A model generated the notes under the pieces. That model searched no databases, was not told the origin of the DNA, and saw only the letters and a list, made by a program, of their open reading frames with translations. The position numbers were made by a program, and so were the translations under genes. Below, in pieces: positions 37,604-49,486 of a stretch of DNA of 64,000 nucleotides; the first letter of the stretch is position 1, and every line of letters begins with the position of its first letter. The stretch spans positions 115,816,376 to 115,880,375 of the forward strand of contig NC_083342.1 of the NCBI RefSeq assembly GCF_019175385.1. The letters are read 5' to 3'. The DNA is from Lycium barbarum (taxonomy: Eukaryota > Streptophyta > Magnoliopsida > Solanales > Solanaceae).

Positions 37604-38500
37604 GGGTGCCTTCTTTTGGGGTGGTCTTTAAATTTTGCCCCTCATATTTGAAATCTTTAAATTTTGCCCTTCGGTTAAATCCCATGGGTTCCAGGTTCGA
37701 ACTCCCACACAGTCAAAATTTTTAAAAAAATTCACAGGGCAGAGTTTAGATTTCGCTATGCCCCCACCGGCATACACTTGTGAAGGAATTACCAAAGTTA
37801 TACTTATGCCTTATGGGCAGACTTGGCATAAATATGTCGGGTCAGGCATAACTTTGGTAATTCTTTCACAAGTTTATGCCGGGTCCGACATAAAAGTTTT
37901 CCCATTAAAAGTATGCCCCCACCGGCATAAACTTGTTAAGGAATTACCAAACTTATGCCGGACCCGACATACTTATGCCTTATGGGCAGACTTGGCATAA
38001 GTATGCCGGGTCCGGCATAACTTTGGTAATTCCTTCACAAGTTTATGCCGGTGGGGGCATACTTTTAATGGGCAAACTTTTATAGTATGCCACATAAGGC
38101 GGAATATTTCCTTAAGGCATAACTAAAAGTTTGCCTTCTAAGGCAAAGTCTATACCTTAAGAAAAAGTTCTGCCTTACGGGGCATACTTTTGGTTATGCC
38201 TTAATTAAAAGTCTACCCATAAGGCATAGTTCCTTAAGGAAAAGTTTTGCCCCATAAGGCATAACTAAACTATGCCTTGAGGAAAAGTTATGCCCCATCC
38301 GGCATAACTTTAGTTTTTCCTTAAGGACTTTATGCCGGATCCGGCATACACTCCCCCAGCCTTGCCTTGCGAAATTATTTTTTTATTTTATGCCTGAGCG
38401 GGGGTTCGAACCCAGAACCTCAGGTATTCAAGCGAAGGGCAAAATTTAAAGACCACAAATATGAGGGGCAAAATTTAAAGACCACCCCAAAAGAAGGGCA
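37604..38500. mobile_element. Inverted-repeat element with internal hairpins
   Basis: Left arm CCTTCTTTTGGGGTGGTCTT, AAATTTTGCCCCTCATATTTG; the right arm is its inverse ending CCACCCCAAAAGAAGGGCA. Between them, GGCATAA-type phrases recur in both orientations (GCCGGGTCCGGCATAACTTTGG, CCACCGGCATAAACTTGT), giving large palindromes across 37750-38350. A tRNA B-box-like GGTTCGAACCC lies near 38403 but no tRNA. No clear target duplication. Confidence 0.65.
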
Positions 38501-38686
38501 ATCCAATGTAAATTAATTAGGGTTACGTCAATAGCTAATTAAATCATATGACTATGTTTTTGTATTAAGCGTGTGTGACTTCGAAAACAGCACTAATTAA
38601 TATAGTACTAGTATGTTTTATTATTTCGTATATCTAACATTTCACACTTGAAGCGCACGTTGCGTTACACATAAACATTGTCGTTA

Positions 38687-39602
38687 GGGGTGTACATAGA
38701 TCGGATTGGTTCAAATTTTTTAAACATCAAATCAAATCAATTGCGTCGGGTTTTTAACTTTATACACCAAATCAAACCAAACCAATAAAATTCAGTTTTT
38801 TCAACCTCGGGTTTTCTCGGGCTTTTCGGGTTTTTTTTCGGAATAGTCTTGATACAAAACATATAACTTTTACTTCAAATATTTCTTTATTCCTAGTAAG
38901 ATACAACTATACACAATTAAGGTGTTTCATAAGAAAACAACATAGAATGTGAGAAGAGTGATGACATTGTATTAAAATATTTAACAAAAGATAATAAAAT
39001 CGGTTAAAATAAATATTGCTAATTAATGAGCCATAAAGAAAATGACCGTAATCTAAAAATACTAAGCCATGCTAAAATAAGTACACGGCTGAAAGTATTA
39101 ATTACATGACAAGAAAAAAACTTATGTATTTTCACTCTCTGAATCAATTATGCAAAACTAAAGAATAGATATCCAATATTATTGTTATTTCTAGTGGTAC
39201 ATTGAATTTCTTTTGTTAGTATAGTGTTGAGTTGATTTTCGTTTGGACTTTATCTGAGTTACTAACATCCATAGGATATAAAACTTATTGACATTCAAAA
39301 TTCAAAATTCAAACTTGAATAATATGATAATAAGTAAAAAACTACGAAAAAATTTAAGAAATATTTATAAATTACATTACAAATAAATATTTTTATGTAT
39401 AAAATATTTTAAAAATTGAATCCATGTAATGTCGGGTTGGTTTGGTTCGGTTTGACTTTTTTTAGCTAAAATCAAACCAAACCAATTATGGTTGTTTTTT
39501 TTAACACAAACCAAGTCAAACCAAACCACTAGTCGGGTTTTTTTCTTGGTTTGACTAGGTTTACCGGTTTGGTGCGGTTTGTCGGTTTACTTTGTACACC
39601 CC
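38687..39602. mobile_element. Stowaway-like element (GGGGTGTACA ends)
   Basis: It starts GGGGTGTACATAGATCGGAT and ends TTTACTTTGTACACCCC with TA on each side. The subterminal arms hold repeated CGGTTTGGTT/AACCAAACC tracts. It is 916 bp and non-coding. Confidence 0.7.
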
Positions 39603-39630
39603 TAATTGTAGTAATGTGATTTAAAAGTTA

Positions 39631-39890
39631 ATCCCTCCATTCCATAATAAGTGACTTTTTAAGCTTTTCATTTTATTTCAAAATCAGTGGTGCTTTAGGA
39701 TTTCAAGAAGAAATTGATCTTCTTTCAAAATGACCCTTATTTACATAATCAAGAAACATTAAGCTTTTCTTTTTCTAAACATTTAATTAGGGATAAGTTA
39801 GTAAAAACACACCTAACTTTCTAGAAGTGAACACTTTCTTAAGGGGGTGTGCATAAGCCTAAAAAGTTCCTTATTATGAAACGGAGGGAG
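39631..39890. mobile_element. Stowaway-type MITE
   Basis: It opens ATCCCTCCATTCCATAATAA and ends TTATTATGAAACGGAGGGAG followed by TA. Length is about 260 bp. Confidence 0.7.
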
Positions 39891-41545
39891 TAATGATTAG
39901 ATAAGCTTGCAAGAGTGTCCACTCAAGACTATGGCGTAGCTATCTATGAAATTGGAATGAAGATCATGTATGAAATTACTAGACGTGTACCGGTCAAAAG
40001 ATACATATATTCAATGAAATAGACAAATTAAACCTATAAATTAAACTGATTGGAATACTACCCTAATTGAAGAGAATAGAGTTTAGTTTGGGAGAGGTCA
40101 CGGGTGTCCAATCTGATTAATAATTAATCGATATCAATTAAACATAGTTTAACCCTGCCAAACTAATACTATCATATTTTAGTTTAAAAGGAAAAGTTAA
40201 AGAATACGTAATAGAGAAAAAGTTTTATATGTGTCATTTTGTTAGGACAAGACATGGGAGAAGTAATTGTGGATTCGGAGTCTTTGTGCTGCCTTACCTA
40301 CCTGCTGAAAGTTCTGCCGAACCTAATTCAATTAAATTGTTTTATCTATATATAAATAATTAAGTAATTCAGCAAGGTGTTATCTATTCCATATATATCT
40401 TAGTTTATTGCCATGCCATAGAGAATCAAAATGAGAAGAAAGAGACTTTTCCATTTCCAGAAAACTAAAGTGATTTTTTCACAAGAAAAGGACTCCAAAT
40501 TCTAGTGAAAGCATGCATGAGAAAAAGAGAAATTAGGCTACAAACTGCTAGTAGTTTAGAAAGGAGTCTTAGATAAGAAATATTTACTCGCATCCCTTTG
40601 CTGTTTATAGTACCATATAACATAATTTAATAATTATAGTGTCCAGGTTAACCTGCACGCATTTCGATTAATTTTACGGGGTACCTGCTACTTCTCATTA
40701 GCTAGCACAAATACCGAGTAACTCTATCCACCAATTAAGGCTTGGACATATGAGAAGAAATCACCTAGTGTTTTTGCTTCTGCTGAAATTTGAACCTGAG
40801 CTGTTATGATTTTCAATCCACTTCATTGATCACAAAGACAGGGTTAACTCATAAATTAAGATGAGAATACATGTTAATTATTTATATTTGATGACATATC
40901 TCGTGTAGTCATAAGTTTAGTGTAAACACCGAATACAAATTAATATTATTGGAGTTCTTATTTTCTTTCTCCCTTTCAATTTCCGGGTCTTAGAAAAGAG
41001 TTTAGATGAATGATGTGACTTGACCTAGCCAGAAAAATAAAGATAGTATAACTTTCTTTATCGTCCGTATAAGAACGTATCTAATGGATTAACCATATTT
41101 TATTAGGTGGCAGAAGTATACAAACAAATAAAATAGGGAACAGCTAATTGGAACAGGTGCGTACATCAAATCATTTTAAGTTACCACTATTAAGTGATAA
41201 ATAGATGCAATAATAATAAATTAATAGAATGTAGGTAATTGGACACTATCTGAGTTGATGTTGGAATTTTTTTAATTGAAGTAAAGTTCATTATGATTAA
41301 ATTTCTCATACAAAAGACTCGTGTTTCACTTATTACTTTGTCGCATACGTTGATATGAATAAGTTCAATTTTTCCAATAAAATACTCATCATTAACAACT
41401 AATAAGAAAGTGACGTTCTCCACTTTGGTCAACAAATTTGAAATCTTGTTCAATAAATACCTCCCTCAGTTGTTCCTATGCAATTATTATTGTAACTTGA
41501 CCTCACTATTTAGAATTGAAGGAAGACAATCTTGTAAACCCTTTC
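39891..41545. other. Upstream region of the plus-strand DUF1442 gene; no gene seen
   Basis: AT-rich, no supported ORF, no repeat boundary recognised. The last few hundred bases should contain the promoter of the gene starting near 41597. Confidence 0.5.
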
Positions 41546-41554
41546 TATAAATAG
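41546..41554 (+). promoter_or_regulatory. TATA box for the DUF1442 gene
   Basis: TATAAATAG lies about 50 bases upstream of the conserved coding start, a usual plant spacing, which would give a very short 5' UTR. Confidence 0.6.
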
Positions 41555-41596
41555 TTTAAACAGTCCAAAATAACACTAACAGCAGAATCGTGAAAT

Positions 41597-42611
41597 ATTG
41601 ATTGCTGGTCTGCTGAAAATGCTATCAATGCTTTTCTCAAAACTCTAAAAATGGTAAGTAACACGCAATCTAATCTTTTCCTCTCCTTTGTACTCATTTT
41701 CAGATTTCTAGCTAATTTCTCTTCAGTAGTATAACAATAACATAGCTATATATAACATCTTAATCCCAAACAAGTTAATTGGGTTAGCTATATAAATCTA
41801 TAATATGCATGTCGTCTGTGGCGGAGCTGTTTCACTACAGAGATTCAAAATATAAAGAAATAACACATAAAAAATCAAGGGAATTCAACTTCTAGCATAC
41901 ATACATAAGAACAATTTCAACATTTTATATACAGTGTATAATAACTTGAGCTTGTTTTAAAGCTAGTCTTTCTTCAGTAATATTCTCATCATTAATTTAA
42001 TTTTTATTTGGAGATTTTAGGGTGAAAGAGGAAACACGCCTGATGTAACAGAGTTCATATCCGCCATGGCTGCTGGAAATAATTCTCAGCTCATGGTGAT
42101 GGCATGCTCCAGCCACCCTGGATCCGCGCTACTAGGCTTAGTAGCGGCGGCTCAACAAACTGGTGGCCGGGTGGTGTACATATTACGTAGAGAGCAAGAA
42201 ATGCATGCAATTAAAGAAACATTATTGGGAGACTATGCAAATTTTGTTGAGTTTGTGATTGGTGACGATGTTAAAACTTTATTGGCAAGTAACTATGAAG
42301 GAGCTGATTTTGTACTTATTGATTGCAAATTGGAGGATTTTCAAGAAGTATTTGAAGCAGCACAACAAGGTGTTAGTGTTAAAGGTGCATTTATTGTAGG
42401 GTCCAACGCCCTACATGAAGGACCTAGGTTAAAATTTGATCACAAGGGTTACTTTCTACCCATTGGAGAAGGGTTACTAGTTAGTAAAATTAGTGTTTCA
42501 GAAGGTAATAAGATTGTTAGTGGAAGGAGGAGCCATTGGATTGTTGAGGTTGATGAATGCACTGGGGAAGAACATATTTATAGGGTCGGTACTTCTCCAA
42601 ATACAAATTAA
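41597..42611 (+). CDS. DUF1442 family protein (Rossmann/methyltransferase-like), two exons
   Basis: Exon 1 is 41597-41653, then a GTAAGT donor; exon 2 is 42021-42611 after GATTTTAG. The conserved family N-terminus (DCWSAENAINAFLKTLKMGE) is encoded, but its expected initiator is ATT at 41597, not ATG, with a TGA two codons upstream. The first in-frame ATG is the last codon of exon 1 (41651), giving 196 aa; the next is 42066. The body shows VTEFISAMAAGNNSQLMVMACS, a Gly-rich nucleotide-fold stretch, GADFVLIDCK, GAFIVGSNAL and the family C-terminal WIVEVDECTGEEHIYR. The function is unknown; Pfam places DUF1442 in the SAM-methyltransferase clan. A diverged second member lies at 56411-57468 on the other strand. 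Confidence 0.8.
41816..41955. mobile_element. hAT-end-like MITE remnant in the DUF1442 intron
   Basis: TCTGTGGCGGAGCTGTTTCA followed by TTCAAAATATAAAGAAATAAC resembles the left end of the hAT element at 21946. The right end is degenerate. Confidence 0.4.
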
Positions 42612-43296
42612 AGCACTAGAACTTTTAAGGTTTATGTGGATTTTGGCGATGTGGTGTTCGAGCCAAGTTTCGCTCTTCAACGTTCCTACAAGATATTTGT
42701 TATCTCCCAGCAGCACAAGCATCAAATTATTATGTGTGTCCATCAAGACTTAAGCAGATGAGTATCACAAGAATCATACATCTTCAACTATTTCTGCATC
42801 TAGTGGAATTTGTACGGTGCATCCACTTTATTGACTATTACATCAAACCTCGGATGCATCAGTAAATCCTGTGACTACTAACAACTGTTGTAAATATAAT
42901 CCAATTGCCAAATGCCAATTTGCCATAGTTTTCTATCCTTTATAATTATTAAGAGGAGGTTTGAAAATTGATACATGTGTCTATTTGTTTACTAGCTTTG
43001 ATGACTGCATCTGTTAAAATCCTGATTTCTTCCACCTTTTCCGTTTTATTACATTAACAAAAGCACAAAAAGAAAGATAACTAAACGCAAAGGGCAAATG
43101 ACCTTAGAAATAGATAAATGTACGATAATATATTGTAACTGTCGTTTTCTCACTGGTGAGAGAGATAAATTAAATGAGAATTTTACATTGTGTACAGAAC
43201 ATATAAGAGATATCTATATTTAATAACTACATTTTATTTTAATTACATCTAGTAGCTAAATGTTGTATTTGAATTACCTATCATAGCTACATTATA
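42612..43296. other. 3' flank of the DUF1442 gene
   Basis: It contains the likely 3' UTR (to about 42980) and then AT-rich DNA. No further gene was seen. Confidence 0.5.
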
Positions 43297-43766
43297 TATT
43301 TAAAACGGAAAAGGCCAAATATACCCTTGTACTATTGGAAAAGCGCCAAATATACCCCTCATTATACTTTTGGTCCAAATATTCCCCTGCCGTTATAAAT
43401 ATACCCCTCACCCGTTAAGTTTGTCCAAGATGGACATCCAATCCTACGTGGCACTGACATTTGATGAGGTGAACGCTACGTGACATGTCAACTTAGCGCC
43501 TCTAAGCCATTTTACCCCTACCCTTTATTTGTTCTTCCACCACTAAAATTTCCTCTCCTACCCTCCCATTGCCACCATTACAGCCACCATGACCACCTCA
43601 ATTTATTTATCTCACTTGAAATCTGAAACTTTATTCTGCTTCCATTCAGTGACATTTGATGAGGTCTTTCTACTATTCCTATTATCCATTTAGCCTGTGA
43701 TAGTGTAACAATCAATTTGATTAGCCAATCTCGTATCTGAGACAATCATTAGTCTCCAGAAACCCT

Positions 43767-43931
43767 GAAAAAGATGTTGATCAAGCTCCTAAACCAAGAA
43801 GCTTGAAGTTGAAGTTCTTGACAAAGGTATCCGTCCCTGTACTTACCGGAGTGGAAATTAAAGGAGAAGGAGGTAAATCTATTGAAGTGGCTCTAGTTGA
43901 TGATAATACCGGAGCAATAAATTTTGAACCA
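43767..43931 (+). pseudogene. CBP60-like (calmodulin-binding protein 60) exon fragment
   Basis: One plus frame reads KPRSLKLKFLTKVSVPVLTG, then VEIKGEGGKSIEVALVDDNTGAI. This matches the start of the plant CBP60 conserved domain (NLKLKF-KLSLPVFTG--IEGE-G--L-VALVD--TG). It is preceded by an acceptor-like CATTAG near 43752, decays after about 43931 and has no start codon or the rest of the gene. It sits between the two TIRs of the Mutator-like element. Confidence 0.6.
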
Positions 43932-44025
43932 TGTGTACTTACCAGAGCAATCTATTGCTATTGAGCCACTGGATGTAAGATAAAGTTTCACCGTTCACAT
44001 TAGATAAATAAATTGAGAGGGTCAT

Positions 44026-46170
44026 TGTCACGCCCCGAATCATGGCCTGGGCGTAACACGACACTCGGTGCCTTACTGCATGTGACCGAACGAACCACAT
44101 TGCTTGTTGAATCATCATGAGGCATAACATGAGCAGAATACAACGTGAATTCATGATGAGCCTTTATAAAATGCAATAAGTCATAATAATTAATCAAAAT
44201 ACTTATTTAAACATGAGTGCGGAAATAACATGAATGAGCCAAAATGGCTATACGACTCCGAAAGTGTGACATGACATAACTGACTTGTCCAGTCTATGAA
44301 ACCTCTAACATAAGTCTGAGCATGGAAAACATACTCGCTGGGACAAGGCCCCCCAGCATACCTTAGATGCATAGCTAATCAGAAAATAAAGAGTTGACTA
44401 AACCCCGAATGAGATAGGGCTCACCAATAAGCTGATATGAATGTTGTCCTACTGAGCTGATGTGTCGTCCTGTAAATCAATAATTGCATCGTGAAATGCA
44501 GGCCCCCGAGCAATAAAAGGGGACATCAGCACATTGAATGTACTGGTATGTAAAGCAACTGAATGAAATAGCACGGGACATGAAATAACATGATAAGAAC
44601 TGAAACTGAAAACCTAGACATGAGCATGAGCATGAGTACATATATACATAACATAAGTAAAACATGATAAGTAGGGAGAGCATTTCATAAACCGACAACA
44701 TGATATCACCAAGTGGGTACGTGAAGTCTGGTACCTCGCCGGACCAGCAGAGCCCCCATACTTGCCAGGGTATAAGGTGGTAACGTGCCTGATGGATCCA
44801 TTCAGTGTAAAATTAAGGAATCGCCCTAACTGGGCGGAGCGATCCTTGTCCTACGGTGGCTACATAGTTTCAGGCTATATGGGCCTTCTCGGTAATTCGT
44901 GCAACTCCCAAAAACATGAACATGATATAATTGGCTAAGAAGCCCATGATTTTCGTGAATTAACTTGTACTTGTCTTGTAATCATGATTTCACGAAATAA
45001 CTTGTAAACATGGTTTCATGAAGTAACTTGTATTGGTTTCATGAAATAATTTGTATTTAGCATGTATGTATCTTGTATCATAGCATGAAAGTAATTATAT
45101 AATATAGTTGCATGAAAACTTATAGACATGTAGGATATTCATGAAATAATCATTTTAGCTAAAACATGCATGCAAGAACCCATTAAATACAAGATATGGG
45201 TTTTTATGGATTACAGACCGATTCTCAATAATCATATGGAGTTATTAAGAACACAATGATGGAATAATAGCAATTCATACATAATATAATCATGGACATG
45301 AACCTAGGGTTATCGTGAGCATGGTATAGAAACCCAAGTTTTCATAAGGATTCATACTTTATGGATTAAGAGGCGTGGGGAAGAACAATGATGTTCCCAG
45401 ATGTAGATAGCAACTCTACATACCTTGTAATGCTCCAAAACTTGAATTAAAGAGTTGAACTTTGAAGAGATTTCCAAAATCTTGAATTCTTGAAATTTGA
45501 GATGGGTTTTCTTGAAAACCTTAGTTTTGGAATGATGATTTCTTGTTTAGATTACAAGGATATGTATTCGAATTGACTTGGAATAATTAGAGTAGGCATA
45601 CCTTGGTGTTCTTGATGATGGAAGAGGGTAGGAGGTCGTTCTAGGGCTTGAAGGAATGAAAAATAATGATTTAAACTTATATGGACGAATATATACTGTT
45701 TTGGAAAATTAAATTTTCCACTCAGTTAAATACTGGCCGTATTTTGAAATACGGTCCGTATTCCGTATGGACTGCACTGCGTCTCTTCAGTAAAATGGCC
45801 ATAACTCTTTGCACAGATGTCCGTTTGACCCCCATAATATACCGTTGGAAAGGTATTTAAAAGTTCTACAACTTTCATCAAAGAAGTTTTCCCAAATTCC
45901 AAATAAGTTTTGAAATACGGGCCATATTTTTAAATACAGTCCGTATTTAACGATGTAACCTTTAAGTGTCAAATTCCAAAATGCTCAGAAATCTTTGGTA
46001 CCAGTTTACGACTTGAAATACGGGCCGTATACTGAAATACGGGCACTGTTCATGGGCGTAAACCACCATCTTACAACTGAAGAGGAAATTTCAAATTCCC
46101 ACATTCTTTATCTGGTTTTCTAAGTCTAGGATCATGGTCAAAGCTTAGGTTAAAGGTACGGGGTGTTACA
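44026..46170. mobile_element. LTR, copy 3 of the TGTCACG...GTGTTACA family
   Basis: The 2145-bp sequence starts TGTCACGCCCCGAATCATGG and ends GTACGGGGTGTTACA. It shares blocks with copies 1 and 2 (GCAGGCCCCCGAGCAATAAA, TGTACTGGTATGTAAAGCAAC, GGGCGGAGCGATCCTT, GTTGGAAAGGTATTTAAAAG). The flanking pentamers GTCAT and ATAGT do not match, so this copy has no target duplication. A palindrome cluster of ATACGG-CCGTAT type lies at 45730-46045. Confidence 0.8.
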
Positions 46171-46455
46171 ATAGTGGCGGACTGGCGGTAGTGGTGGCAA
46201 TGATGGTGAAGGAAAGAAAATTTTAGTAATGGAAGAACAAATAGAGAGTAGGGGTAAAATGAGTTAGAGGCGCTGAGGTGGCACGCCACGTAGCATCCAC
46301 CTCATCAAATGTTAGTGCCACGTAGAATTGGATGTTCATCTTGGACAAACTTAATGAATGAGGTATATATTTGAATCAATAGTATAACAATAGGAGTATA
46401 TTTGGCCCATGTCCAATAGTAAAGGGGTATATTTGGCCCTTTCCCGTATTTAAGA

Positions 46456-46674
46456 CCACTCAAACTTCAACATCCTCCATTCCCTTGCTTAATAAGAAAA
46501 CTTCAATTCTTTTTCCACCCAATTTTCTTTTATCCGAAAATACCTTTTTTCCCAATCTCTTTGATGCAAGCCCACTTGCCTCAAGGCTATTCACAAGGAG
46601 CCAAGATGGAGAACTACAACACTTGCAAAGCCTATTCATGAAGCGGGAGGCTCTTGAGTATACTTTTGAGGAGC
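46456..46674 (+). mobile_element. Retroelement coding remnant, left part
   Basis: A plus-strand frame reads ...LTRSQDGELQHLQSLFMKRE up to the LTR at 46675 and resumes after it (SALDPKSIC...). The phrase is familiar from Solanaceae Gypsy-type gag leaders. It is split by the solo LTR. Confidence 0.4.
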
Positions 46675-48615
46675 TGTCATGACCTAATTTAGGACCATGA
46701 CCGGCGTTATGGGGTAGGATTCCCCAAAGCAAGCCTTAACGGGAATTTACAGAAAATCGGGCAGAGTTTCTCCTGTTTTTATGACTATCCAAAACTTTCC
46801 TGTCTCAAAATCAACAACAGAAATATCCAATCTCAACCAAATTAAATGCAATCATCCTCAATCAACCCGTTTTCAACGTAATAATACTAAAACATCTTTG
46901 AAATACGGGAAAAACGTCTAATACTAGTCACCGGTCTATGATAAATAAAGAATACTCATGGAATAAATCAAATGACTGTGGAGCAACTCTAAGAGTTCAA
47001 AAGAAAAGACCATCATAAATAATAGACTCTTGGCCCACGCGGACAAGTGCGGGGCTCACCAGAAACTTTCAACTCGTGCTCTCTAGTTACGTCACCTGCG
47101 GTATCTGTAAAAAAAATTAGCGAGGAGTGAGATGCCTGCTCAGTGAGTAATAACACTTAACCACAACTGTTTTTATTGGGTACAAGTCAGAAAACATGCT
47201 TATATAATATTTATAAAATATCACGAAATAAATGCCTTTTTTGCAAAAACGGTAGTAATAACCAATCTTGTCTGTTAACCTGTAAGCAGAAATCATTTAA
47301 CAATTCAGTAATAAACTCTATAAACACTGTCATATCAACTCTTATATCTGGGTGGTTTCCAAGAAAGGATCATGTAATCTATATCATGTGGACCCCTTCG
47401 TAAAAGGAGTCAAATATAACTGTAGGTCCTTACTCGAGGGAAAATTGTACATGTATGCTAGATCTACCTTCCCACTAGCGAGGGCTATAACTGTAATCTG
47501 TAAATACAAGGTGCACCAGGTCTAAGAAACCCGCCGTTAGCTACGGGATCCTTCAAAGTCTCCTCCCATTAATACTTTTCTTTGTAAACAGTAAATACTC
47601 ATATGAAAGCATTGTCAAAACAATACAGGACATTTCAATTCTTATCAAATCATGTAATTTCATTTCAGAAACGGTAATCATATCTCAAGTAACAATAAAA
47701 CATGTCTAGTAACAGTGAGAACATTTTAAATAACGGTAACCATCTCATGTAACGATAAAACATATCTAGTAACGGTGAAAAAAACATTTAGAATAACCAG
47801 TAAACATCTCAAGTAAACTATTCGGTACCATATCAAGTAAAGGACTTGTCCCACATGCAATTTCAAAACATCAGTGTCACATTTTATCTTCAAAATCATG
47901 TATAAACCATGAAGGTTATGAAAATACAAATTGTGGTAAGATTACTACTCACCGTACTCGTGTCGAAATACCAAGCCGTCAATTCAAGCAGTCCGTACGA
48001 CTCCTTTTAATCAATCTATATTATCACAAACACGAGTCTAAGTATCAAGTTCATGAGCTACCCAAAAATCGAGCCCTATTCTATCAAATTCTTCTCGGTT
48101 CCATTCCAAAATAACCTCTGCTAGACTACCCATAACCATATAAATTAAGTCTCAACACTTGTCATCATTTCAAATTCATGAGACATTTGTCAAATAGTTG
48201 GTTTCCCATAGAACCTATGTTTAAAGTTCCCAGCTATTGGTTTAAACACTACATTTTCTCCTGTATCAAATTAAAAATTCAAACCAATTAATAAGAATAG
48301 GTTTTGAAAAATTACCTTCTTTTTCTCCTTCTCTTTAATTAATTGATTCCTGTGTAGAGTTCTCCTTGTGCTTCTTCAGTGGAATGAAAAGCAAACCTAC
48401 GTCCTTTTCTTTCTTTGTTTTCAAAGGTGTCTGACCACTTCCAATCCATTCTCTTTAGTTTTCCCTTTTCTTATTTCATATCTGACGGGCTAAAGGCCCA
48501 TTAATTGTATCCTTTTTTTTTTCTTTTTGGTTCTTGGTTTAATTATTTAACTAGTATCACTATTCAAATATTTGCTAATTACGTATATACCCTTATTTAA
48601 ATGTGGGATATTACA
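46675..48615. mobile_element. Solo LTR of a third family
   Basis: The 1941-bp sequence starts TGTCATGACCTAATTTAGGA and ends GGGATATTACA. The flanking pentamers GGAGC (46670-46674) and TGAGC (48616-48620) agree at 4 of 5 bases. No gag/pol. The central 47600-47900 part has repeated AACGGT(A/G)A and CATATCTAGTAAC phrases. Confidence 0.7.
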
Positions 48616-49199
48616 TGAGCGCCTTGGATCCCAAGTCCATTTGTTGATGAAGATTGCTTGGGGAGAAGAAGAGGAAATAGGAAGTCATCACAATGGCTAA
48701 AAGATGAAGAGTTGGCTATTCTTGCAAAGGAGATTTCAAGATTTTGAAGAAAGAAGAATAGCCAAACAAGGCCCTTGTATCATTAAGGGTGTTTATGCCA
48801 TTTTACTATCTTTTATTTCTAGCATAGTATAAATAGTTCTCTTCATCTTCATGGAAGATTTAGATTATTTTGGATGAGATATTGAGACTTGTAAAAACTC
48901 TAGTATTGAGTGTTTTGAGAGCTTGTGTAAGCTTTTGGTTGTTTGACTTGTTGAGAAGGTGGTTAATTGGAAATCAATCCCTTTTGGTCTCCTTAAGAGT
49001 TTGGTGTTTTTGAGTAATCTAATTGAAGATCTTAACCTTTTATGGTTATGGTTGTTTTTTAGTCTTATTCAATTGTGTCAATCTATTCTATCCTTAGTTT
49101 ATTGTCTATTTCTTGTCTTTCCTTTTTATGGTTATATCAATTGGGGCTTCTTTCTCTCTCTCTCTCTCTGTAAACCCACATTGAAGTTATCATATCGCA
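48616..49199. mobile_element. Retroelement remnant, right part
   Basis: It contains the phrase GGGAGAAGAAGAGGAAATAG then TTTTGGATGAGATATTGAGACTTG, which I know from 3' ends of Solanaceae LTR elements. A (CT)n run lies at about 49154-49170. The open frame at 48959-49336 is leucine-rich chance coding. Confidence 0.4.
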
Positions 49200-49339
49200 A
49201 TGATCGGCACTCAGTTGAGGATCCGAACAGTCACCGAAAATTTGATCAGGCCACCATCGCAGAGTTACTACTCCTCAAAACCACTACGGTTATCTTCTTC
49301 AGCGTCTTCGATCAACTGCGCCGTTGCCGGATCTGAGGG
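49200..49339 (+). pseudogene. Possible orphan first exon encoding an organelle transit-peptide-like sequence
   Basis: An ATG at 49200 opens MIGTQLRIRTVTENLIRPPS followed by a Ser-rich, Arg-containing, acid-poor stretch (YYSSKPLRLSSSASSINCAV) and a donor-like GG|GTATTTG near 49339. Composition resembles a mitochondrial or plastid presequence. No downstream exon was found; repeat DNA follows. The parent gene was not recognised. Confidence 0.35.
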
Positions 49340-49486
49340 TATTTGTTCAGATTTAAATACTTATCATTGTTGTAGCTTCAAATGCATTTGTTTTTGTGTT
49401 GAGTACATAGAAAAAAATGGTTTCTGGTTAGATCCTTACCGGACTACAGCGCGTTGCCGGTGATGGAAAAATCTTCGACTGTTTAT

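Larger units (their letters stand above)
43306..46446. mobile_element. Mutator-like element with long TIRs carrying a gene fragment (Pack-MULE type)
   Basis: TIRs of about 290 bp are CGGAAAAGGCCAAATATACC at the left and the inverse of CGGGAAAGGGCCAAATATACC at the right. Shared inner landmarks include GATGGACATCCAAT / ATTGGATGTTCATC, CATTTGATGAGGTG and TTAGCGCCTCTAA. A 9-bp target duplication with one mismatch flanks it (TATTTAAAA 43297-43305; TATTTAAGA 46447-46455). Without the nested LTR (44026-46170) it is about 1.0 kb. No transposase. Confidence 0.8.

Noticed and set aside
37635..38000. 121-codon ORF
   Set aside because: Entirely within the palindromic inverted-repeat element; repeats of one phrase, not a protein.
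48959..49336. 125-codon Leu/Phe-rich ORF
   Set aside because: Low complexity in retroelement-derived DNA, no splice context, overlaps the better transit-like frame.
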